This document shows positions 53,635 to 62,254 of a stretch of DNA of 64,000 bases, one piece after another (positions within the stretch are counted from its first letter, which is position 1; each line of letters begins with the position of its first letter). The stretch comes from Aliarcobacter vitoriensis (lineage in GTDB: Bacteria > Campylobacterota > Campylobacteria > Campylobacterales > Arcobacteraceae). A program made the translations under genes and the position numbers. The notes under the pieces are model-generated. The model did not search any database. It had not been told where the DNA came from and was given only the letters and a program-made list of their open reading frames with translations. The stretch lies in contig NZ_PDKB01000001.1 of the NCBI RefSeq assembly GCF_003316695.1, positions 62,001 to 126,000 on the forward strand, read 5' to 3'.

Positions 53635-55077
53635 TTTCTTTTCTCCTTTGTTATTAGTACAATTTTTTGTTTCATTTTTTCTTACATTTAAAGGTGCTTC
53701 ACCTTTTAAAAATGCAATACCTTTCTCATCACAAGCAGCAGCTATGAAGATATTCTCTTCAGTTGCTTCTATTCCTTCAATTTCTAATCTTTGTTTCCAA
53801 ACATCAATTCTTTTCTTCGGATCAGCATCTGCTAAATCCAAAGGATTTTTTGTTGTTGGTTCAAGTTTTAGTTTTTCACTTGCTAATGCGATAATATCTT
53901 TATCAGCAGGAACTGGTGTTTTACCAAAATAACCTAAAACCATTCTACCATAACCTGGAGCTATTTGCTTCCATGGTCCAAACATAACATTCGCATAAGC
54001 TTGTTGCCAATAAAATTGAGAAACAGGTGTAACAGATGTTCCAAATCCACCTTTTACAACTACTTCTTGCATAGCTTTTATAACTTGAGGGAATTTGTCT
54101 AAAGTTCCATTGTCTCTCATCATTTGAGTATTTGCAGTTAAAGCACCACCAGGCATTGGAGAGAATGGTATAAGTGGTGATACTTGAGTAGCTTCTGGTG
54201 GAAGGAAGTAATCTTTCAAGCAATCAGCTAAAACTTCTTCATATTGAAGTATTTTATCTATTTGTAAACCACCTAAATCATAGTTCATACCTTTTGTAGC
54301 ATGAAGCATAGTTAAAATATCTGGTTGAGAAGTTCCTCCACTAACAGGAGATGCAGCTAAATCTATACCATCCGCACCAGCATCTAAAGCTGCAAGATAA
54401 CAAGCAACTGAAACACCAGCTGTTTCGTGAGTATGTAATCTAATATGAGTAGAGTCACCTAAAAGTTTTCTAGCCATTTTTATAGTTTCATAAACTTTAT
54501 TTGGACTACTTGTACCACTAGCATCTTTAAAACAAATAGAATCAAATGGTAAGCCACTATCTAGAATACTTCTTAAAGTTTTTTCATAAAATGGTACATC
54601 ATGAGCACCTGAACAATTTGGTGGTAAATCCATCAAAGTTACAACAGCTTCGTGTTTTAAGCCATGGTTTTTTATACATTGAGCTGAATATTCTAAATTT
54701 TGAACATCATTTAAAGCATCAAAATTTCTAATAGTTGTTGTTCCATGTTTTGCAAAAAGTTTTGCGTGAAGGTCAATTAGTTCTCTTGAACCAGTATCCA
54801 ACATCACAGTATTTATACCTCTTGCTAATGTTTGTAAGTTAGCATCAGGACCTACAATAGATCTAAATTTATCCATCATATCAAAAGCATTTTCTTGTAA
54901 ATAGAAGAATAAAGATTGAAATCTTGCTCCTCCACCAAATTCAAAGTGATTTATTCCTGCCTCTTTTGCAGCTTCAACAGCTGGAAAAAAGTCATTCATC
55001 AATACTCTTCCTCCAAAAACAGATTGAAATCCATCTCTAAAAGTTGTATCCATAATATCTATATATTTTTTAGCCAT
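53245..55077 (-). CDS. oadA: oxaloacetate decarboxylase alpha subunit / pyruvate carboxylase subunit B type
   Basis: A 610-residue protein. The carboxyltransferase TIM barrel begins IDIMDTTFRDGFQSVFGGR, has FDSICFKDASGTSSP and RLHTHETAGVSVACYLAAL with metal histidines, and VSPLIPFSPMPGGALTANT. The biotinyl domain at the end carries the biotin lysine in ILEAMKMEID. A Pro/Gln/Val-rich linker joins them. A charged stretch around residue 475 (NETKNCTNNKGEKK) is followed by an internal ATG with a strong ribosome-binding site. It moves carboxyl groups between oxaloacetate/pyruvate and biotin. No oadB or pycA is beside it. Confidence 0.9.
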   Translation of the reverse strand: MAKKYIDIMDTTFRDGFQSVFGGRVLMNDFFPAVEAAKEAGINHFEFGGGARFQSLFFYLQENAFDMMDKFRSIVGPDANLQTLARGINTVMLDTGSRELIDLHAKLFAKHGTTTIRNFDALNDVQNLEYSAQCIKNHGLKHEAVVTLMDLPPNCSGAHDVPFYEKTLRSILDSGLPFDSICFKDASGTSSPNKVYETIKMARKLLGDSTHIRLHTHETAGVSVACYLAALDAGADGIDLAASPVSGGTSQPDILTMLHATKGMNYDLGGLQIDKILQYEEVLADCLKDYFLPPEATQVSPLIPFSPMPGGALTANTQMMRDNGTLDKFPQVIKAMQEVVVKGGFGTSVTPVSQFYWQQAYANVMFGPWKQIAPGYGRMVLGYFGKTPVPADKDIIALASEKLKLEPTTKNPLDLADADPKKRIDVWKQRLEIEGIEATEENIFIAAACDEKGIAFLKGEAPLNVRKNETKNCTNNKGEKKMANGNYTVIVDGQRFNVTVADGIVDNIQVSQPVVQPQVVQQVPVQAAPVQQAPAKPVYNGTEVPAAVNGNVWKILVKEGDKVEKDQQIMILEAMKMEIDITAPVAGTISKILVEPSKSVEEGQTLAVIA

Positions 55078-55081
55078 ACTT

Positions 55082-55354
55082 CTATCCTTGAACTTTGTTG
55101 TGATGCTCTATTGCTGCCATTATAGCAGCTACTTTTCTTGCATCTACTGAACTATTTACAACACTTGGATTTGTAATAGTGTTATATATTATATTAGGAG
55201 CTGGTACTTCTAATTTTTCTTTTGTAGGAAAAAACTCAACAAAATTTACACCTTTTGCTTTGAGTAAAAACCCGACAATTAGCAAAATTGTAGAGACTAG
55301 ACCCATTACTATAAAAAAGCTAGTAATAGCTTGAATTAAACCTTCCACTTCCAT
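55082..55354 (-). CDS. oadG: oxaloacetate decarboxylase gamma-chain-like protein
   Basis: About 90 residues. There is one membrane segment (ITSFFIVMGLVSTILLIVGFLL is the hydrophobic part) followed by a soluble tail ending VAAIMAAIEHHNKVQG, as in OadG. The ATG at 55354 overlaps the AAAGG; GTG two codons later (55348) has better spacing. A longer frame reaches 55405 but lacks a ribosome-binding site. It precedes oadA by 4 bp and is expected to anchor and stabilise the decarboxylase complex. Confidence 0.75.
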   Translation of the reverse strand: MEVEGLIQAITSFFIVMGLVSTILLIVGFLLKAKGVNFVEFFPTKEKLEVPAPNIIYNTITNPSVVNSSVDARKVAAIMAAIEHHNKVQG

Positions 55355-55489
55355 CCTTTTGTTTGTTAAGACGTAACAATTTATTAAAAGACTTATTCTA
55401 TGCAAATTTTATAAATTCTTCTTCTTTTTAAGTGCTTTATAAATTGTTAGATATTGCTAATTTTAGTTAAGATTTGTTAAAATGATTTT

Positions 55490-56365
55490 ATGAAAAAAGA
55501 GACTTTAGAAAAACGAACAAAAATTGCAAATGATATAATGTATTATATTTACACTCATATTGATACAAACATTGATATAGAAGAACTTAGTATAGATTTA
55601 AATGTTAGTAAATTTCATATGCACAGAATATTTAAAGAGATTTTTGGAAGAAATATATATGAAAGTATCAAATCAATAAGGCTTCAAAAAGCTTCAAATT
55701 TACTTCTAACAAATAAATACTCGACAATTTCAAATATTGTAAATTCTTGTGGTTATTCTTCTCAATCTTCATTTATTAAAATATTTAAAGAAAGATTTGG
55801 AATGAGTCCAAAAGAGTGGAAAAATGGTGGATATAAAGATTATTCAAATAGTATTATTAATACATCACGATTTGCAATGCAGTCAAAAGCGAATTTCAAT
55901 AATATTATACCAACTATTGTTAAAATGGCATCTATTGAGAGTTATTATATAAGAAATCAAGGATATAATAGAAATATTGAAGCAACATGGCAAAAGCTTC
56001 AAACTTGGGTTTTGACAAATAATATAACTTCATATAAAAGGGCTGCACTTTTTCATGATAATCCAACTATTACTCCACTTAGTGATTGTCAATATATCGC
56101 TTGTATTATTGTAGATGATGATGAAAATGTACAAAGTGATAGATTACCAAAATTTAAAATAGCAGAAGGTGTTTATGCAAAATTTGATTTAAAAGGTAAA
56201 TCAGAGGATTTATTGCCTTTTATACAGTGGGTTTATCACGAATGGCTACCACAAAGTGAATATGAAACAACTACAAAACCATCATATGCTATTTATGATA
56301 AACTCGATTTTAGTGATGGACATAATGAATTTGAGTTTAGTTTTTATGTATCAATAAATTTTTAA
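55490..56365 (+). CDS. AraC-family regulator with GyrI-like effector domain
   Basis: The 291-residue protein has two helix-turn-helix motifs of AraC type (DIEELSIDLNVSKFHMHRIF near 25 and VNSCGYSSQSSFIKIFKERF near 83, then GMSPKEW). From about 135 it has a GyrI-like small-molecule-binding domain (VKMASIESYYIRNQGYN, then the FKIAEGVYAKFDLKG part). Similar proteins (Rob, SoxS-like) control efflux and stress genes. It diverges from oadG and ends 4 bp inside the convergent Aat-like gene. Confidence 0.9.
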   Translation: MKKETLEKRTKIANDIMYYIYTHIDTNIDIEELSIDLNVSKFHMHRIFKEIFGRNIYESIKSIRLQKASNLLLTNKYSTISNIVNSCGYSSQSSFIKIFKERFGMSPKEWKNGGYKDYSNSIINTSRFAMQSKANFNNIIPTIVKMASIESYYIRNQGYNRNIEATWQKLQTWVLTNNITSYKRAALFHDNPTITPLSDCQYIACIIVDDDENVQSDRLPKFKIAEGVYAKFDLKGKSEDLLPFIQWVYHEWLPQSEYETTTKPSYAIYDKLDFSDGHNEFEFSFYVSINF

Positions 56366-57060
56366 AGAATAGCTTTTAACCATTTATTTAAAAACTCTTC
56401 TCTTGAGTATAATTTTGCTCCTAAATCGAACTTATATTGCATATAAGGGTGTCCTAAATTCCAAAATTCAAAATTTTCATTTTGTAAATGTGTGTTTAAT
56501 AAAACCATTTGCAATTTCCCCCAATCTTTGTATGCTTTATCTTTTGATGAAAATCCAGTAAGAGAAGTATATGTTTTTTTTATCTTATATCCTATTTCTC
56601 CAGCGATTAAATTGTTGTTTATATTATAAAGTTCTGCACAGAAAAGTTCAAAATCTTCACTTTTTTCATCTTTCAAATTTAAAAGTAATTTTTCATAATT
56701 TTCTTCAAGCCACGAATCATTATGATACTCTTTAATTTTTTTTAATACAGCTAGAAAATCATTGTTTATATAAAATTTGAATTCATTTTTATTTAATAGT
56801 TTTTTTACTTTTTTACTAATATGAATATCACAGAAGTCTAAAACTGCATATTCAAATTGAATTTCAGGAAGTAAATATATCTTATCTTGAATATTTATTG
56901 AAGTTGAAATAAATCCAAAAGTGCAAAGTTTGGTGTAAAAATCTTTTGAAAAATCATCACTTATATAGTAATTTGTAGTTGTATTTGGGTATATAATTTC
57001 AAAAAGATTTTGTGATGTTAAGTCATCTTTATTTATTAGATATAAAAATTCTTGGCTCAT
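56362..57060 (-). CDS. aat: leucyl/phenylalanyl-tRNA-protein transferase-like (Aat family)
   Basis: The 232-residue protein follows the Aat pattern: HISKKVKKLLNKNEFKFYIN near residue 80, DSWLEENYEKLLLNL near 114, NLIAGEIGYKIKKTYTSLTG near 149, and QYKFDLGAKLYSREEFL near the end. The family adds Leu or Phe to N-terminal Arg/Lys of proteins to mark them for ClpS/ClpP degradation. The motifs are recognisable but diverged (GEIGYKIKKTY in place of GGxYG), so substrate choice may differ. It is next to the chemoreceptor gene but without sign of functional linkage. Confidence 0.65.
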   Translation of the reverse strand: MSQEFLYLINKDDLTSQNLFEIIYPNTTTNYYISDDFSKDFYTKLCTFGFISTSINIQDKIYLLPEIQFEYAVLDFCDIHISKKVKKLLNKNEFKFYINNDFLAVLKKIKEYHNDSWLEENYEKLLLNLKDEKSEDFELFCAELYNINNNLIAGEIGYKIKKTYTSLTGFSSKDKAYKDWGKLQMVLLNTHLQNENFEFWNLGHPYMQYKFDLGAKLYSREEFLNKWLKAIL

Positions 57061-57088
57061 AGTTTTTTAAAATAGGAAATATCCTATT

Positions 57089-59116
57089 TTAAAATTTCTC
57101 CCATTCATCATCTTGATTTGTTGAAGGTTCTATATTTTTTTGTTTTGAAACTATTTTTTTATTCTCTACTTTTTTAGTTTCTATATTTTGTATTCTTGAA
57201 GATTTTTTATATGTATTTTCAACTTCTTCTTTTCCAATGAAATCTTGAGAAGATGATTCTTCAACAATTTTTTTAGCTATTTCGTCAGCTTTTATTGCTA
57301 TATCTTTTGTATCTGCTGCAATACTTGCATTTTTTTGTGTTTGTTGATCAAGTCCTGTTACAGCATCATTAATTTGTGTAATTCCAGCTTCTTGTTCTTT
57401 TGAAGCTGTTGCTATTTCATTGATAGTTTGAGATTGTTTTTCTATATTTTCTAAAAGTTCAGTATATCCTTTAATCATTTCAAAACTTATCTCTTTACCT
57501 TCATTTGCTTTTAAAGTAGCACTTTCAACTATATCTTTGATTTGTTTAGCTGCTTCTGCACTTCTTGAAGCTAGATTTCTTACCTCTTGAGCAACGACTG
57601 CAAAGCCTTTACCTGCTTCACCTGCTGTTGCAGCTTCTACTGCTGCATTTAGTGATAAAATGTTTGTTTGGAAAGCAATATTATCAATAACTGAAATAGC
57701 TTCATTGATTAGGTTTACTTGGTTATTTATTTCATCCATTGCAGTTGTAGTTTCGTTTGCTAAGTTTTGCCCTTTTTTAGCAGAGTTACTAACTTCACTA
57801 GAGTATTTTGCCATAACAGATACATTATTTGCATTACTTACAACTGTTGAGGTAATTTCTTCTAAAGCAGCAGCAGTTTCTTCTAAACTAGCAGCTGCTG
57901 CATTTGAACTTTGATTTAAAGTATTTACATTTTCTAGTAGTTCATTTGAACTATTTTGAAGCATTAATCCTGTGCTATAAGATTGTTTTAAAAGTTCAGA
58001 AATAATATCTCCTAATTCATTCATAGCAATAGATACTTTAGCATAAGGATTTGGAAATCTATCCGTAAAGTCATGTTGTTTAAAACTATCAATAACTCTT
58101 AAAAGTACATTTATATCTCTTGCGATTGTATTTTCTAAATAATTTTGAAGATTTTGTAATAACTCTTTTAATGTTTTTAAATTAGCAGTATCTGGTTCTT
58201 TTTCAATTTTTGCTAACATATTACCGTTTGATAGTTCTCTTACAAATTTATCTACATTTGCTATAAAGTCATCATCTTTGATAATAGATATTTCAGTTCT
58301 TTTTATATTTTCATTTACTACTTTTGCTATCTCTCCAAATTCATCATTGCTATCTAGCTTAATTAAAGATGTAGATTTACTCTCTTCATTAATAAATGCA
58401 AAAAATTCAAGAACACCATCTTTTACTTTTTTCAAAGAGCCACTTATTAAATTTATAGTTAATAAAGTAAAGATAATACCTATTGTAGAAATAATGAGAA
58501 ATATAACTGCAATTTCAATAACTGAAGATTGTGCTTTTTTAACTGTATTTTGAACCATATTCAAAGAAAAATTAAAAGTTCTATTTTTTTGTTCAGTCAT
58601 AAGTTTCCCAAATTCATTTGATATAGGGATCATTACATTAACATTTTTTTCATACTCTTTGAATATTTCACTTTGATTATCTAAATTTGTATTTGATATA
58701 AGATTTGATATTAATCCATCAAGAGTTACATAAATTTTTCTCCAATCTTCGTAAGCCTTTTGGAGTGAAGCTGCAGCTTTTTTACCTGCTTCTGTATTTC
58801 TTGGAATATCTTGAAAAATTTTCCAATTTTTATCAATAATTTCCCAACTATTTTTTCTTTGTGATGCTATTTGTAATAGTCTATCTTTATTATTTTCAGA
58901 ACTATTTAGTGTTAAAACATCAAGTGTTTGAGCTCTTATTGACATTCTTTCTGCATTTAAATCAGATAAACTAAGTAAAGCAGGAATTCTTTCATTCCCT
59001 ATATTTTCTAAATCATTTGATACATTTTTTGCACTATTAAATGAAACTAACCCTATTACTATTAAACCGAAAATAAATACTAACGAGAGTATTTGTAATC
59101 TTCTTTTTACAGACAT
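57089..59116 (-). CDS. methyl-accepting chemotaxis protein with CheR/CheB-type pentapeptide
   Basis: A 675-residue transducer. Membrane segment 1 is at about 8-28, a four-helix-bundle-like periplasmic domain follows to about 195, and membrane segment 2 is at about 203-225. A HAMP-like region comes next, then the signalling domain with the conserved hairpin [20 protein letters not shown] and [15 protein letters not shown] (about residues 480-520). The extreme C-terminus DEWEKF fits the xWxxF pentapeptide that tethers CheR or CheB. The ligand is unknown; 4HB-type sensors often read small acids or amino acids. Confidence 0.93.
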   Translation of the reverse strand: MSVKRRLQILSLVFIFGLIVIGLVSFNSAKNVSNDLENIGNERIPALLSLSDLNAERMSIRAQTLDVLTLNSSENNKDRLLQIASQRKNSWEIIDKNWKIFQDIPRNTEAGKKAAASLQKAYEDWRKIYVTLDGLISNLISNTNLDNQSEIFKEYEKNVNVMIPISNEFGKLMTEQKNRTFNFSLNMVQNTVKKAQSSVIEIAVIFLIISTIGIIFTLLTINLISGSLKKVKDGVLEFFAFINEESKSTSLIKLDSNDEFGEIAKVVNENIKRTEISIIKDDDFIANVDKFVRELSNGNMLAKIEKEPDTANLKTLKELLQNLQNYLENTIARDINVLLRVIDSFKQHDFTDRFPNPYAKVSIAMNELGDIISELLKQSYSTGLMLQNSSNELLENVNTLNQSSNAAAASLEETAAALEEITSTVVSNANNVSVMAKYSSEVSNSAKKGQNLANETTTAMDEINNQVNLINEAISVIDNIAFQTNILSLNAAVEAATAGEAGKGFAVVAQEVRNLASRSAEAAKQIKDIVESATLKANEGKEISFEMIKGYTELLENIEKQSQTINEIATASKEQEAGITQINDAVTGLDQQTQKNASIAADTKDIAIKADEIAKKIVEESSSQDFIGKEEVENTYKKSSRIQNIETKKVENKKIVSKQKNIEPSTNQDDEWEKF

Positions 59117-59178
59117 TTTTTTTCCTTTGTAGATAATTTTCAGTATTGTATCTAAAAAGTATTATAAGAAAAATTAAT

Positions 59179-60873
59179 TTATGAAATATTTAAAGGGATA
59201 GTTATTTCACATTTTGCACCTTTTAATAATTTATCATTAAAAGATGTTTCAGTATTTGAAACTACAATATTCCCTTGTAAATGTTTCGTTACTATTTCTA
59301 AAGACATATATAGTCCAATTCCTGTTCCCTGACTTTTATGTTTTGTTGTAAAATAAGGTTCAAAAATTCTATCTAAAAATTCATCTTTTATTCCGCTACC
59401 ATTATCATTTATTGTAATAATTAAATTATTATTTGAAACATAAGTAGTGATTTTAATAAATCTATTATTGATATCTTCTTCTTGTAAACTATCAATTGAA
59501 TTTGAGATAATATTTAGAATAACTTGAATAAGTTCATTTTCATAGTTTAATACTTTTATATCTTCTATCTCTTTTATTATGGTTATGTTGTATTTATCTA
59601 AATTGATTTTTAAAAGGTTAATAGCTTTTTTAATAGTATTTGAGATAAAAAATTCATCTACTTCTTTTTCTTTTGAGAAAAAATTTCTAAAATCATCTAT
59701 CGTTGCTGAAAGATGTTGAGAAGAGTTATTTATACTCTCTATAGACTCAAAAAAATCTTTGTCTTCTAAGATGTTCATATCTTTTTTTAGTTTCAATGAT
59801 GTCGCTACTGTAGAAATAATAGATAGTGGTTGTCGCCACTGATGTGCGATATTTTCAAGCATTTCTCCCATAGCAGCCATTTTTGATTGATGATTTAAAA
59901 GATTTTCTTTTTGAATAATTTCTTTAGATTTTTTTTCAACCAAATCTTCAAGGTTAAGATTTATTTGATTAAGAGATTTTGTTTTTTCTTCCACCAAAAG
60001 TTTAAGAGATTTATTAATCTTTTTTAATTCATAATTTCTATATAAAAATCCAATAATTATTAATAAAATAGGAATAAAAATATAAGTGATAGTTTCATAA
60101 TCGAACTTTGTTTCAAATTGAACATTTCCCCATCGACTTGTAATATTTGTAATTTCCTCAGTTGATATTGAATTTATAGCTTTATTTAAAATAGGAATTA
60201 ATTGTATATAATCATCTCGTATCATAAATTTTAATTCAAAATTTATACCACTGTTCCCAGAGATTTTTAGGTCATTAAACCCATATTTGGCTATTGAGTA
60301 GCTAAGTGTTGGTTTTATATCTATAAAAGCGAATGCTTTATTCTTCGATACTAGTTCTAAACCATCTTTTATGCTATCTACTAAAATTAAATCTAAATTT
60401 GGATAGTTTTGTTTTAAAAGATTATGAGCTGTGAAGTTATTTCCAACAGCAATTTTTTTATTTATAATTTGTTCAATATTTTCAATAAAATTTTCATCTT
60501 TTTGTGTAACTATTGATATAGGAAAACTCAAATATTTATTTGAAAAAACTGCATATTCTTTTCTTGAAATAGTTTCTCCTACACTAAAAATAATATCACT
60601 TTCTTTATTTTTTAAACTCTCTAATTGCTTGTTAAAATTATTAAAAAAAATATTTTGTGTTTTTAAATCTAGTTTCTCAACTATTAGTTTCCAATATTCA
60701 TAAGAGATACCTAGTGGTTGCTCTTTTTCTGTAAAACTAAATGGCTGCCAGTTTGTTGTGATTGATACTCTTAAATTAGTATTATTTATAAAGTTTTGTT
60801 CTTCTTTGGTTAATTCAATATTTTGTGAAAATAAATTTGTAAAAAGAAAAATAGTTATTATAAATTTTTTCAT
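59179..60873 (-). CDS. sensor histidine kinase with periplasmic solute-binding domain
   Basis: The 564-residue protein has a signal peptide (IITIFLFTNLFSQ) and a periplasmic SBP_bac_3 domain at about 20-255 (VSITTNWQPFSF, then GISYEYWKLIVEKL). One membrane segment lies at about 261-278 and a coiled coil at 280-325. HisKA has the phosphorylated histidine H344 in ENIAHQWRQPL, and HATPase_c has NISNSIDSLQ-like N box (IISNSIDSL), NDNGSGI and GTGIGLYM. It senses an amino acid-like ligand outside the inner membrane. No response regulator is beside it, so its partner must be elsewhere. Confidence 0.92.
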   Translation of the reverse strand: MKKFIITIFLFTNLFSQNIELTKEEQNFINNTNLRVSITTNWQPFSFTEKEQPLGISYEYWKLIVEKLDLKTQNIFFNNFNKQLESLKNKESDIIFSVGETISRKEYAVFSNKYLSFPISIVTQKDENFIENIEQIINKKIAVGNNFTAHNLLKQNYPNLDLILVDSIKDGLELVSKNKAFAFIDIKPTLSYSIAKYGFNDLKISGNSGINFELKFMIRDDYIQLIPILNKAINSISTEEITNITSRWGNVQFETKFDYETITYIFIPILLIIIGFLYRNYELKKINKSLKLLVEEKTKSLNQINLNLEDLVEKKSKEIIQKENLLNHQSKMAAMGEMLENIAHQWRQPLSIISTVATSLKLKKDMNILEDKDFFESIESINNSSQHLSATIDDFRNFFSKEKEVDEFFISNTIKKAINLLKINLDKYNITIIKEIEDIKVLNYENELIQVILNIISNSIDSLQEEDINNRFIKITTYVSNNNLIITINDNGSGIKDEFLDRIFEPYFTTKHKSQGTGIGLYMSLEIVTKHLQGNIVVSNTETSFNDKLLKGAKCEITIPLNIS

Positions 60874-60928
60874 ATTTTTCTCCTTATATTTAGAGGTAAT
60901 CTGTATTATAACAAAAAGTCAATCTTTT

Positions 60929-62134
60929 TTATACTTTTACCAATTTTTTCTCTTTTATAGGTATATTTATTATCCCTGCAAATATTGCTAAAATAATATC
61001 TAAGTACCACATAAAAGTGAAATCACCATAATTATTTACAAATAAACCACCCAAATATGCACCGAAGAATCCACCAATTTGATGAGATAATAAAGTTAGA
61101 CCAAATAAAGTTGCTAAATATTTTGTTCCAAAAAGTTTTCCTACAATTCCTGCTGTTGGAGGAACAGTTGCTAACCATGTAAAACCAATTGCAATAGAAA
61201 AAATATAAAAAGTTAGTTCTGTTTTAGGAGATAATAGGTAAATAATAATCATCAAAGCTCTACTCATATATATCCAAACTAAAATATATTTCATACGATA
61301 TTTTGTACCTAAATAACCAGCATATAAACTTCCAAATATATTAAATAACCCAATTAAAGCTAAAGAGTAAGCTGATACATTTGCACTATGACCACAAAGA
61401 GCAACTTCATAAGGTAAATGAGTAACCAAAAAAGCCACATGAAAACCACAAGTAAAAAATCCTAAATGCAAATATATATAACTTTTATCTTTTAAAGCTA
61501 TTATTAGCTGATTTTTGAGTTTTATATCATCTTCTTGTACTGTTTTTACTTGTTCTTTTTTCTCTTGGTTTGTTAAAATTCTTGCTAAAGGAATTGTTAA
61601 AAGTGTAGAAAAAGCAAGAGCCAACATAGAATAAATCCAACCAAAACCATTTATAATAGCTTGTGCAAGTGGAGCAAAAACAAACTGTCCAAAAGAACCT
61701 CCTGCATTTATAAATCCACCTGCAAAAGAACGTTTTTCATTTGGAAGATTTTTAGCTGTTGCTCCTATAAGTATAGAAAAACTTCCAGCACCAGCACCAG
61801 CAGCAACTAAAAGACCTAAAGTAAGAATTAGTGAAAATTCTGAAGATATAAAAGGAGTTAAAACTAAACCAAAAAACATTAGTAATGCACCAAAAACTAA
61901 AACTCCAAAAGAGCCTTTTTTATCTGCAACTGCTCCAAAAATTGGTTGAACAGCTCCCCAAATAAGTTGCCCAATAGCTAAAGCTAAACTAATTGATACA
62001 ATATCAATAGTTGTTGAAGAGTTTATTGGAGCTACAAAAAGTCCTAAACTTTGTCGTACACCCATAGTAATTGCTAAAATAAGAGAAGAAGTGATGATTA
62101 AAAGCCATACTGTTTTATTTTGTTGATCAGTCAT
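60929..62134 (-). CDS. MFS transporter
   Basis: A 401-residue membrane protein with about twelve segments and a loop near residue 200 in the middle. ADKKGSFGVLVFGALLM near residue 70 is the loop 2-3 motif of the major facilitator family, and GGFINAGGSFGQFVFAPL near 142 follows. It resembles the monocarboxylate/oxalate-like group of MFS proteins; substrate unknown. Divergent to tkt. Confidence 0.88.
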   Translation of the reverse strand: MTDQQNKTVWLLIITSSLILAITMGVRQSLGLFVAPINSSTTIDIVSISLALAIGQLIWGAVQPIFGAVADKKGSFGVLVFGALLMFFGLVLTPFISSEFSLILTLGLLVAAGAGAGSFSILIGATAKNLPNEKRSFAGGFINAGGSFGQFVFAPLAQAIINGFGWIYSMLALAFSTLLTIPLARILTNQEKKEQVKTVQEDDIKLKNQLIIALKDKSYIYLHLGFFTCGFHVAFLVTHLPYEVALCGHSANVSAYSLALIGLFNIFGSLYAGYLGTKYRMKYILVWIYMSRALMIIIYLLSPKTELTFYIFSIAIGFTWLATVPPTAGIVGKLFGTKYLATLFGLTLLSHQIGGFFGAYLGGLFVNNYGDFTFMWYLDIILAIFAGIINIPIKEKKLVKV

Positions 62135-62206
62135 TGTAATTCTTTTTTTGGAATTATAAAATTAATATTCTTTTTTTAAACTAAAAAGTATTAAACATAG
62201 TTTAGA

Positions 62207-62212
62207 TATAAT
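62207..62212 (+). promoter_or_regulatory. -10 box of transketolase
   Basis: TATAAT at 62207-62212 lies 42 bp before the tkt ATG. No good -35 hexamer is seen 17-18 bases upstream. Confidence 0.5.
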
Positions 62213-62254
62213 CGCTTTAAAATTTCAAAAAAACACTCACTAATTAGGATAATC

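Noticed and set aside
53945-54223. 92-codon minus-strand frame in a second frame of oadA
   Set aside because: It overlaps the well-conserved carboxyltransferase barrel and has Cys/Tyr/Trp-rich nonsense content.
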